From the NCBI GenBank assembly GCA_965651265.1, contig CBFGRV010000033.1, positions 1-35,004 on the forward strand: a stretch of 35,004 nt of DNA, read 5' to 3'. This DNA comes from CBFGRV01 sp965651265 (GTDB lineage Bacteria; Bacteroidota; Rhodothermia; Rhodothermales; VXPQ01). The position numbers and the translations under genes were made by a program. Under the pieces are notes generated by a model. It was not told the DNA's origin, did no database searches, and worked only from the letters and a program-made list of their open reading frames with translations. Shown here piece after piece: positions 1-7,695 of the stretch; the first letter of the stretch is position 1, and every line of letters begins with the position of its first letter.

Positions 1-401
1 TCTCGCCGCTCGAGCATTTGTGGCAGGACGAGTTGGGTCAGGTGCATGGGAGCGGCCAGGTTCACATCCAGCATTTGCCGGACCGCAGGCCACGGTTGCT
101 CCGTGAAATGGCCGACGTGCTCGACTCCCGCATTATTGACGAGGACGTCGATCCGTCCGCACTCCCCGATCGCTGAATCGATGAGCTCTTCGCGCCCGCG
201 TTCCACCGAAATGTCGGCAGGTATTACGGTGACCTGCACGCCAAAGGTCTTCAGCGATGCGGCGACCTGCTGAAGGCGCTCCACCGACCGTGCTGTCAGG
301 ATGAGGTTGCCACCTCGGCGAGCGATTTCCCGTGCGATGTATTCTCCCAGTCCGCCTGAGGCGCCGGTGATCAGGGTTGTCCTGTTGTTGAGCTGCGGCA
401 C
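1..401 (-). CDS. SDR-family short-chain dehydrogenase/reductase, 3' part cut off by the window edge
   Basis: This is an NAD(P)-dependent oxidoreductase of the classical short-chain dehydrogenase family; its substrate cannot be told. Reading the minus strand from a GTG at 401, the product begins VPQLNNRTTLITGASGGLGE. It has the dinucleotide-binding motif TGASGGLG near residues 11-18, an acidic position in the 'PADIS' stretch, and the NNAG motif about 85 residues in. The catalytic Ser and YxxxK motifs would lie outside the window. The only in-frame codon upstream of interest is the stop of the preceding gene (426-428), so GTG at 401 is the best start. The 24-base gap to that gene suggests co-transcription. 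Confidence 0.85.
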   Translation of the reverse strand, partial: MPQLNNRTTLITGASGGLGEYIAREIARRGGNLILTARSVERLQQVAASLKTFGVQVTVIPADISVERGREELIDSAIGECGRIDVLVNNAGVEHVGHFTEQPWPAVRQMLDVNLAAPMHLTQLVLPQMLERR

Positions 402-425
402 GGAGAGGAGCTGACCGACGGAGGG

Positions 426-1850
426 TCAGGTGTCACTGACATCGACGAGCGATTCCGTATAGAGCATATCCACCCACTCTGCGGTCTCGGTCAGCGACAT
501 ACAGCCGGATATATTCGTTCCGTGATGCGGTTCCACGTGGATATCCCCCCGGTAGTCGCCACCCTCGGCGAGGCATCGCTCCAGGGCCATGAGTTTGCCG
601 ACCAGGGAATAGATGGCGGATTGCGGCGTCGAGCAGGACACCGACGGGTTGCTGGCCCCATGCCGATAATAGCCCTCCGGCGCCTCGTTCTCCTGGATAA
701 AGCCGTGCCAGTGCGAGAGCGAGAGGCCGAAATTGCTGAGGGATTTCGTGAAGACATCCTCCTGCCCGCGAGCCTTCAAGATACTGGCCACGATGGCGTT
801 GCCGACCGCATGCGCGATGATCGTATGGGTGTCGTAGGACGGCCGGCAATCCGATGTCTCAATCCCTACAGGGATGTCGAAAACCAGCTCGCCGTCGTGC
901 AAGCCCAGGCGTACGATGTCTCGCGACGGGTCGATGGCTGTCTTATCGCAACCCGATCGTGTTCCGAGGATGGACACATCCGGGATCGGCACGATCCACT
1001 CCTCGCCGCCGATCGCCACGAGCCCATACGTCTCGCCATCGATTCTCTGGACAGGGCTCTCACGCCAATCGCTCTGCCGAAAAGCTGGAGGCGCGGCATG
1101 CCTGGGTATGGCCGGCCGCACCTGCAGAGGCAGCTGACGAGCCAGAAAGCCGTAGCTCATTCCGGTCCGATTATCCAGAAAATAGGATACGATTCGTCGG
1201 CTGAAGCTATCTCGGTATGTCAGGTTGTCAACGGAGGTGTGCGATAGCATCAATCCGTTGTCTCTCCAGATGCGCGTGCTGTCGATGAGATCATCGACGA
1301 AGGGCATCAGTCCTTCTGCCTCCACATTCAGCGCATCTTTTCTGAACGTGACATCGGCCTGAGTCGGCGGGACCACCTGCGCCGTCAGCTTGGGGACGAG
1401 CGCGTAGAGAACGTCATCGGTGATATTATCGTCGTTTCGACACTCCACGACGCCGCCGTTCATCGTGCAGACGGTCCAGGTATCGTCCTGAACGAATATG
1501 GGCACGTGGATTAGATTCCAGGCCAGCACCTCGACAATAGAATCGAGCTTTTCCTGGAGGCTGGCTTTCCCATGCACTGGCGCGGGGCGGTCGAACAGCG
1601 CCACGAGCGGGTTTTTGTTCACACTCGACACGCGATGGATGGCCAGATCTTCGGTCTTGCCTTCCCCCTGTTCGATGACCACGATCCCTGGACGAAGCCT
1701 CTCCTTTCGTGGCGGCAGCAGTGCATCCTCGAAAGGGATGATTTCTACGCCTAGATTCTCGAAGGTGCGCTTAAGGCGTGCTACGAAGCGCTCGAGACGT
1801 GGCGACTCTTCGTGCGGAGGGTAGAACGTGACGCTCAACGAGTTGGCCAT
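426..1850 (-). CDS. Conserved-looking hypothetical protein, about 474 aa, no recognised family
   Basis: I do not recognise this protein. The frame is open up to 1979 (517 aa), but the 43 residues before the ATG at 1850 are low in structure-like pattern. From 1850 the product starts MANSLSVTFYPPHEESPRL, a more natural beginning, so I chose that start; 1979 remains possible. There is no signal peptide or obvious membrane helix. The protein is rich in His, Asp and Glu in its C-terminal third, including the cluster HVEPHHGTN around residues 442-450, which could bind a metal or act in catalysis. The SDR gene follows 24 bases downstream, which suggests a shared transcript and perhaps a shared pathway. 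The call as a real gene rests on its length and on the opposing frames reading as shadows. Confidence 0.7.
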   Translation of the reverse strand: MANSLSVTFYPPHEESPRLERFVARLKRTFENLGVEIIPFEDALLPPRKERLRPGIVVIEQGEGKTEDLAIHRVSSVNKNPLVALFDRPAPVHGKASLQEKLDSIVEVLAWNLIHVPIFVQDDTWTVCTMNGGVVECRNDDNITDDVLYALVPKLTAQVVPPTQADVTFRKDALNVEAEGLMPFVDDLIDSTRIWRDNGLMLSHTSVDNLTYRDSFSRRIVSYFLDNRTGMSYGFLARQLPLQVRPAIPRHAAPPAFRQSDWRESPVQRIDGETYGLVAIGGEEWIVPIPDVSILGTRSGCDKTAIDPSRDIVRLGLHDGELVFDIPVGIETSDCRPSYDTHTIIAHAVGNAIVASILKARGQEDVFTKSLSNFGLSLSHWHGFIQENEAPEGYYRHGASNPSVSCSTPQSAIYSLVGKLMALERCLAEGGDYRGDIHVEPHHGTNISGCMSLTETAEWVDMLYTESLVDVSDT

Positions 1851-2100
1851 CTGCCTGGGCTTCAGAGGCACCGAAGGAGATAGCTTCAGCACGGCAGCCG
1901 CGAATAGCGCGTTGGTTGCGCCCGCGCTGAACTGTCCATTCGAAACCGCCGAACGTGGCGACTCTCGTTCTACTCTCATAGGGCATCGTCAATATCTGAA
2001 CGGTCAGTGGCACCGTCGCAAATATAGAAAACGCCCCCTTCCCGTAACAGACTACCTTTCAGAGGTCGTACCAGGCTGAGGCTTCATCGACGGTGGGGCG

Positions 2101-2541
2101 TTATTCCCCCGCCTCGAAGTCCTTGATGGATTCGAAAATGAGAGCGGCCGAATTGATGCAAAACCTTTTCCCGGTAGGCCGGGGACCGTCGTCGAATACG
2201 TGGCCAAGGTGCGATTCGCAACGACTGCAGAGCACCTCCGTCCGATGCATGCCAAGGCTCGTATCTTCTTCGGTGGCGATGTGCTCGGGATCCATTGGCT
2301 CATAAAAGCTGGGCCAACCGCTCCCCGAGTTGTACTTGGTTTCCGAAGAGAAAAGCGGCATTCCGCATGCCGCGCAGCGATACACACCTTCCTCTTTATT
2401 GTTCAGATACTTGCCGGTGAATGCGGGTTCCGTGCCCTTCTGCCGCAATATCCGATACTGCTCGGGCGTGAGCTCTTTCCTCCACTCATTCTCCGTCTTT
2501 CGAATTTTCCCATCTTTATCCGTCGCGGCATCGTTTGCCAT
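2101..2541 (-). CDS. msrB: Peptide-methionine (R)-S-oxide reductase MsrB
   Basis: This enzyme reduces methionine-R-sulfoxide in oxidised proteins and is normally recycled by thioredoxin. The 146 aa product is of normal family length. It shows the two zinc-binding CxxC pairs (CAAC near residue 56 and CSRC near residue 104), the SGWPSF motif, the conserved GHVFDDGP stretch and the catalytic cysteine in RFCINSAAL near the C-terminus. No signal peptide is visible, so it is probably cytoplasmic. It runs away from the acyl-CoA synthetase gene across a divergent gap of about 175 bases and lies upstream of the unrecognised 426-1850 gene on the same strand, some 250 bases away. Confidence 0.95.
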   Translation of the reverse strand: MANDAATDKDGKIRKTENEWRKELTPEQYRILRQKGTEPAFTGKYLNNKEEGVYRCAACGMPLFSSETKYNSGSGWPSFYEPMDPEHIATEEDTSLGMHRTEVLCSRCESHLGHVFDDGPRPTGKRFCINSAALIFESIKDFEAGE

Positions 2542-2717
2542 TTATATCGCCTCGGCTTGTTCGTCAACTTCGTGGCATCGTCCAAACCCTACCGTACATT
2601 CACGGGCAGAGTCCGAACATCACTGCACATCCTCTCGAAAATGTCACCGGAACTCCGCACCGTGACGGACTTCCCACAATAAACCGCTCGACCCGTACGT
2701 CTTGATTTCAGACGCAT

Positions 2718-4703
2718 ATGAGTGACCCCCACCCGGCCGTCCAGAAAGATACGTTTCCCTTCGGGCAGTCCGTTGTCTGGAAGCCCGATGAAGAAACCGT
2801 GCGCAGCACGAATCTCTACGGGTTCATGCAGCATCATGGGATCGAGTCCTTCGACGAACTCCTGGAGCGATCTGTTTCTGATGTCGAATGGTTCTGGGAG
2901 GCTGTGCTCGACGACCTCGGCATCGTCTTCTATGAGCCGTATGAGGAGATTCTGAATCTGGATGAGGGAGTGCCGTTTGCACGATGGTGCGTGGGCGGCA
3001 CGATGAACATCGTACAGAATTTGCTGGACAAATGGCAGGCGTCCGAGACACGCGAACGCCAGGCCCTGCGGTGGGAAGCCGAAGACGGCAGGACGTCCAC
3101 CCTGACTTACGGCGAGCTGAACGAGGAGGTATGCCGCTGCGCGAACGCCCTTCGGAGTCTCGGCCTTGGTAGAGGAGATGTCATCGGCCTCTACATGCCG
3201 ATGACGCCGGAAATCTGCATCGCTTTTCTTTCCATCGCCAAAATTGGAGGCATTATCCTGCCGCTGTTTAGCGGGTATGGCCCTTCCGCCATCGCGACGC
3301 GCCTGAATGATGCCGGCGCCCGGGCCCTTTTCACCGCCAATGGATTCCGGCGCCGGGGCGAAACCGTCAATATGAAGATTACGGCCGATGAGGCCCTCGT
3401 CGACGTGCCGAGCGTCGAACACGTCATCGTACACCGGTACGTGAAGATGACGGAGGAAGCCCCCATGACCGGGGATCGCGACGTCTGGTGGCACGACATC
3501 GTGCCGCAGCAATCCGCGCACGCGGATACGGCTCGCACGCTCGCCGAAGATGTGTTGATGATCCTCTACACGAGCGGAACGACAGGCCGTCCGAAGGGCG
3601 CCGTGCACACGCATTGCGGCTTTCCCATCAAGAGTGCACAAGACATGCATCACTGCATGGATCTGCGAGCCGGCGAGTGCATGTACTGGATGTCGGATAT
3701 GGGTTGGATGATGGGACCCTGGCTCGTGTTCGGCACGCTGTCCATCGGCGCCAGCATGCTCCTCTATGATGGTGCTCCGGACTATCCGGATGTAGATCGT
3801 GTCTGGCAACTCGTGGCGGATCATCGCGTCACACACCTCGGAATATCGCCCACGCTTATCCGATCGCTGCGGACGAAGGGCATCGAACCCACCCGGCGGC
3901 ACGACCTTACGCGGCTCCGTGCGGTGGGCTCGACGGGAAGCCCGTGGGATCCAGAATCGTGGATGTGGCTCTTCAAGGATGTCCTCGGTGGGCGCGTTCC
4001 GATCCTGAACTACTCGGGTGGAACCGAAATCAGCGGTGGCATTCTCTGCGGCAACTTCTTCAGGCCGTTAAAGCCATGCGCGTTCTCGGGCCCGGTGCCT
4101 GGAATGGACGCGGACGTGGTGGATGAATCAGGAAAGCCGGTACGCGGAGAGGTGGGCGAGCTCATCATCCGAAAACCGTGGATCGGAATGACGCGCGGTT
4201 TCTGGCGGGACAAAGAGCGATATCTCGAAACCTACTGGAGCCGATTCGAAGGTGTGTGGGTGCACGGGGACTTTGCGGCTGTGGATGAAGACGGTCTGTG
4301 GTACATCCTTGGACGAAGCGACGACACGATCAAGGTTGCCGGGAAGCGTGTGGGCCCCGCCGAAATCGAGGCCATCCTGAATGGTGCGCCGGTCGTGACC
4401 GAGAGCGCGGCCATCGGCGTTCCGCACGACGTAAAGGGCGAGGAAATCGTCGCCTTCGTGGTACTGACCGACGGGGTCGAGCCGTCGGAGGACTTGCGGC
4501 GCGAGTTGATGGAGCTCGTGACGAACGAACTCGGCAAGCCGCTCCGCCCACGCGAGATAAAGTTCGTGAGCACCCTCCCTAAAACCAGGAACGCGAAGGT
4601 CATGCGGCGCGTCATCCGCGCGACCTATCTCGGGCTGGAGCCCGGAGATGTCTCTAGCCTCGAGGATCCGATGACGATCGAGGCTATTCGCGAGGCGACC
4701 TGA
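2718..4703 (+). CDS. AMP-binding acyl-CoA synthetase, acetyl-CoA synthetase-like
   Basis: This is an ATP-dependent adenylate-forming enzyme that activates a carboxylate to an acyl-CoA. The 661 aa length and N-terminal cap match the acetyl-CoA synthetase branch. Visible motifs are the phosphate loop ILYTSGTTGRPKG (about residues 282-294), the hinge region GRSDDTIKVAGKRVGP, and the C-terminal catalytic, acetylatable lysine in KTRNAKVMRR (K627). The position corresponding to the WWQTETG motif of true acetyl-CoA synthetases reads YSGGTEISGG (about 432-441). The acetate-pocket tryptophan is therefore absent and a larger acyl substrate is plausible. The gene's last 20 bases overlap the 3' end of the convergent gene 4684-6132. 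A 437 aa opposing frame inside it is a shadow. Confidence 0.92.
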   Translation: MSDPHPAVQKDTFPFGQSVVWKPDEETVRSTNLYGFMQHHGIESFDELLERSVSDVEWFWEAVLDDLGIVFYEPYEEILNLDEGVPFARWCVGGTMNIVQNLLDKWQASETRERQALRWEAEDGRTSTLTYGELNEEVCRCANALRSLGLGRGDVIGLYMPMTPEICIAFLSIAKIGGIILPLFSGYGPSAIATRLNDAGARALFTANGFRRRGETVNMKITADEALVDVPSVEHVIVHRYVKMTEEAPMTGDRDVWWHDIVPQQSAHADTARTLAEDVLMILYTSGTTGRPKGAVHTHCGFPIKSAQDMHHCMDLRAGECMYWMSDMGWMMGPWLVFGTLSIGASMLLYDGAPDYPDVDRVWQLVADHRVTHLGISPTLIRSLRTKGIEPTRRHDLTRLRAVGSTGSPWDPESWMWLFKDVLGGRVPILNYSGGTEISGGILCGNFFRPLKPCAFSGPVPGMDADVVDESGKPVRGEVGELIIRKPWIGMTRGFWRDKERYLETYWSRFEGVWVHGDFAAVDEDGLWYILGRSDDTIKVAGKRVGPAEIEAILNGAPVVTESAAIGVPHDVKGEEIVAFVVLTDGVEPSEDLRRELMELVTNELGKPLRPREIKFVSTLPKTRNAKVMRRVIRATYLGLEPGDVSSLEDPMTIEAIREAT

Positions 4704-6132
4704 GCGATCGGAAGTTCAGCGCAATTCCAAACTCCGGCCCGAGCTGCACGACGTCGAATCCGCCGTAGAACAGAAGCATCTTGTAGGTGCCGACAGCGCC
4801 CACGGAGATCGACGGTTCGTAGTCGATCTCACCATCTTCTAGCGTTGTGAGCACTCCGGCGCCTAGCGCGGGCTGAATTGAGCTCCTGAAGAAATTCCCG
4901 AAACTCAGGAGTTTTGCCTTCAGCTCTTTCGGCCTGGGTTCATCCATGAGCAGGGCTTCATTGACGGCCACCTGCAGAAGTAAGCCTCCATCTCGCCCGA
5001 CGAAGCCCGAAGTGAGGCCTATCGGCGTTTCGCCCGGACTGCCGTAGTAGCCGATCGTACCGCCAGCGATGGCAAGCACGCCCGCTGCAGCACCGGCTGC
5101 TATGGCATACGGGACGAGCTTGTCGTCGTCGTCTTCATCGTCATCATCGCCCTTTGATTTTCCGGGGAGGCGAAATCCGCCATCCTCCCGCGCGCCCGCC
5201 CGGGAGTTGTCCCGCTCCGAAGACCGGTCTTCGTCGGCCTTGCCATCCGAATCGCGATTGTCGCGCTCGGAAGAACGCGTTCTCCCGGCGTCCCGCGTAT
5301 CGGTACCGTCTCTGGCATCGCGGTCGACCGCCTTCCGCTCCCCGGAATCGCGGGAGCCGCGACGACGCGAATCGGCGGTGCGTCCGGCGTCGCCACGCCC
5401 CATTGAGCCTCTCGGATCATCCAGATTCGGCCATCGATACCGGTTGTGCCCACCGATGAGCCATGAGACGTCTACAAAAACATCGACGAAATGAGGTGCG
5501 CGATAGATCGATACGCGGCGCGGATACGATGTCCGGGATCCACGCCGTTCCTCTGTGACGGCCTCTTCGGCTTCGTCGAAAACCGCGAACCCAGCACCGG
5601 CGATCTCCAGATCACCGAGCTCGAGTCCTCGTTGGAAAATCGACGTTGCATCTTCCACTGTGGCATCCGCAAAGACGTTCTCCCACGTCAGATCGGGGAG
5701 TGTGACCCGGACGAAATCCGGCGATGGTCCAACGACCATGGAGTCCACGACCAGCGAAAGCGTCGCGGACCTCTGTCCATCCACGAACACTCCGAAACGC
5801 AGGTCTAGCGCGGCCATCTTGACGTCTCCAGGTATCTCGTCGAAGTCTAGTAGCGCGCCTCTATAGATGGCATGGGTCCCCGGCTGCCATTCGATGAAAA
5901 AGTCCATGTACGGCGCGCCATCCTCCACTCCATACTCGTATCGGACCGTCAGGGTATCGATAAATGGCAGGATGTCATACCGGAGCACGCGCCGCGCTTC
6001 GGAGTCGGGCCAGTTCGTGAGCTGGGTTACGCCACTGCCGGCTTCGTAGGATTGTGCCCGGCTCGGTGCTGACGAACCCAGCAAAAGGGCGAGGACGGCG
6101 AAGATCGATGACCAGTATCGAGGTCGGATCAT
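4684..6132 (-). CDS. Exported protein with Arg/Asp-rich low-complexity middle and beta-rich flanks
   Basis: I do not recognise this 482 aa protein as a named family. It starts with a signal peptide (hydrophobic core about residues 9-21, likely cleavage after SRAQ near 27). Residues 30-235 look like a folded beta-rich domain, with many alternating hydrophobic residues and a WPNLDDP segment. Residues 238-338 are almost entirely R, D, S, G and E, with a near-repeat of DRSSERDN-type units, ending in an acidic run of D/E around 329-337. A Gly/Ala-rich hydrophobic stretch (340-362) follows, then a domain with G-and-aromatic strands to the end. The layout suggests an envelope protein with a flexible linker. 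The 3' end overlaps the convergent acyl-CoA synthetase by 20 bases. Confidence 0.8.
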   Translation of the reverse strand: MIRPRYWSSIFAVLALLLGSSAPSRAQSYEAGSGVTQLTNWPDSEARRVLRYDILPFIDTLTVRYEYGVEDGAPYMDFFIEWQPGTHAIYRGALLDFDEIPGDVKMAALDLRFGVFVDGQRSATLSLVVDSMVVGPSPDFVRVTLPDLTWENVFADATVEDATSIFQRGLELGDLEIAGAGFAVFDEAEEAVTEERRGSRTSYPRRVSIYRAPHFVDVFVDVSWLIGGHNRYRWPNLDDPRGSMGRGDAGRTADSRRRGSRDSGERKAVDRDARDGTDTRDAGRTRSSERDNRDSDGKADEDRSSERDNSRAGAREDGGFRLPGKSKGDDDDEDDDDKLVPYAIAAGAAAGVLAIAGGTIGYYGSPGETPIGLTSGFVGRDGGLLLQVAVNEALLMDEPRPKELKAKLLSFGNFFRSSIQPALGAGVLTTLEDGEIDYEPSISVGAVGTYKMLLFYGGFDVVQLGPEFGIALNFRSLRSPRE

Positions 6133-6254
6133 GATCGCTGATCTGGACGGTTCTTGGTCTTCCGGGAGGATGCCGTTGACGTAGAACCTTCACGCAAGAT
6201 GCATTCCGCAGAAGGGGTGGCGACGAGGGCAGAACGAAATCCCGTACGGCCCGA

Positions 6255-6635
6255 TCAGCGAGCCCAGAAGGCGCGCTTGAAGTGCTCGATGACGGGCTCG
6301 CCGTCCTCACGCAACAATACGCTCAATACGTCGAAGCGACATGCCGCCTTTTCGAGGCGCCTCTCGTGCAGGTAGGCCTGCGCCGCCCGAACGATGTTGC
6401 GCTGCTTCGCCTGCGAGACCGATTCCTCCGGACGGCCAAAGCCGGTACCAGTGCGCGTCTTCACCTCGGCAAACACGATCTCACCGTCGCGGCCACTATT
6501 CGTCGGCTCCCAACACACGAGATCGAGCTCGGCCCGCTGAAATCGGTAGTTGCGGTCGAGTATGACGTAGCCGCGAGCCTCCAGGTAGGAAGCCGCCAAT
6601 TGCTCGCCTCTGTCTCCCGTGTGCTTGGTTGCCAT
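6255..6635 (-). CDS. yraN: YraN-family (UPF0102) endonuclease-like protein
   Basis: This is a small protein of the PD-(D/E)xK nuclease fold superfamily that is almost universal in bacteria; its role is unsettled. I start it at the ATG at 6635 (MATKHTGDRGEQLAASYL), which matches the usual family N-terminus; the frame is open 13 codons further upstream. The conserved GDRGEQLAASYLE helix, the AELDLV strand and the catalytic-like EVKTRTGTGFG motif are all present. Length is 126 aa, typical for the family. It precedes the exported protein 4684-6132 on the same strand with a 122-base gap. Confidence 0.93.
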   Translation of the reverse strand: MATKHTGDRGEQLAASYLEARGYVILDRNYRFQRAELDLVCWEPTNSGRDGEIVFAEVKTRTGTGFGRPEESVSQAKQRNIVRAAQAYLHERRLEKAACRFDVLSVLLREDGEPVIEHFKRAFWAR

Positions 6636-6871
6636 AGAATCGCGGTGAGAACGGTTGAAGTATAGCCTGGTCAAACCTCTGTTCCTCGAGCCTACCGGCG
6701 GAATTTTTCACGATCGAGAGGTCGAGGTTGTTCGCGTACCTTCATGACTCCATTTCGAATTCCCGTTGAGGGAAGACGCTGGTGGTCACTTTCGGAGTGA
6801 TAATTTGTACTTTCCTCCACGTTCAGGCATGTACCCATCATCACCAATCACTCCCCACTTATCGATTCGGC

Positions 6872-7675
6872 GTGTCTAGTATTATTACGCTCACCACGGA
6901 TTTCGGAACGAGAGATGCATACGTGGGAGCAGTCAAGGGAGTAATCTTGAGTATTAATCCCGATGTTAGGCTGGTTGACATATCGCACGACATTTCGCCG
7001 CAGGATGTGATGGAGGCTGCATATGTACTGCGGGATGCAGCCTTCTATTTTCCTACCGATTCCATTCACCTCATCGTAGTCGATCCAGGCGTAGGTACGC
7101 CCAGGCGACCCATTGCGGCTCGGAGCAGTGGGCATCTGTTCGTCGCGCCCGACAACGGCTTGATCCCGTTGATTCTGGATGGAAAGGCTCCGGATGAGTC
7201 CGTCGTGCTCGACCGACCTGCATACTGGCGAACCCCCGAGCCTAGCACGACTTTTCATGGACGAGACATTTTTGCGCCCGTATCGGCACACCTGTCTCGT
7301 GGAGTCGATCTGAGCGATCTGGGGTCGCCCGCGGGCGAGCTCGCTCCGATGCACTGGGCCCTTCCAATCACGGATGAAGAAGGCATCCAGGGCTGGGTGG
7401 CGCACATCGATCGGTTCGGCAACTGCATCACCAACGTGCCCCGCGAGCTGCTTGAAAGCGCACGACGTGGCCGATCCGTACAATGTTTTGCGGGTACTGC
7501 CATTCTAAGCGGCATCGCCACGACCTACGCCGCCGTCGAGCCGGGCGAGCCTCTCATGCACTTCAATAGCTCCGAGCTCCTCGAGATTGCCGTGAACGGA
7601 GGGAACGCCTCCGAGCTTCTGGGCATTCGTAAGGGCACCCCTATCAACATCCTGTTTCGCGGCACCGATTCGTAA
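6872..7675 (+). CDS. SAM hydroxide adenosyltransferase (DUF62 / SAM hydrolase family)
   Basis: Members of this family hydrolyse S-adenosylmethionine to adenosine and methionine and are relatives of bacterial fluorinase and chlorinase. From the GTG at 6872 the product begins VSSIITLTTDFGTRDAYVGA, the characteristic N-terminal DFG...YVGAVKG motif. VVDPGVG, APDNGL, the TFHGRDIFAPVSAHL region and the C-terminal HIDRFGNCITN motif follow. The length, 267 aa, is normal. The frame is open to 6782, but the 30 upstream residues do not resemble the family. No fluorinase-specific insertion is evident, so a hydrolase is the better call. The downstream fusion gene starts 20 bases after the stop, suggesting one transcript. 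Confidence 0.92.
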   Translation: MSSIITLTTDFGTRDAYVGAVKGVILSINPDVRLVDISHDISPQDVMEAAYVLRDAAFYFPTDSIHLIVVDPGVGTPRRPIAARSSGHLFVAPDNGLIPLILDGKAPDESVVLDRPAYWRTPEPSTTFHGRDIFAPVSAHLSRGVDLSDLGSPAGELAPMHWALPITDEEGIQGWVAHIDRFGNCITNVPRELLESARRGRSVQCFAGTAILSGIATTYAAVEPGEPLMHFNSSELLEIAVNGGNASELLGIRKGTPINILFRGTDS

Positions 7676-7695
7676 TCTCTTTCAGCCGCCGTCCC

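Noticed and set aside
522..1247. 241 aa open frame on the plus strand
   Set aside because: It is opposite the 426-1850 gene and is Arg-rich and without structure-like pattern. The minus frame is longer and in line with its neighbours, though neither has a recognised family.
2589..3902. 437 aa open frame on the minus strand
   Set aside because: It lies wholly opposite the acyl-CoA synthetase gene and msrB upstream region, with His/Arg/Gly/Asp-rich shadow composition and no motifs.
5069..5494. Ser/Arg-rich 141 aa plus-strand frame
   Set aside because: It is the complement of the Arg/Asp-rich linker of the exported protein. Simple composition on one strand opens frames on the other.
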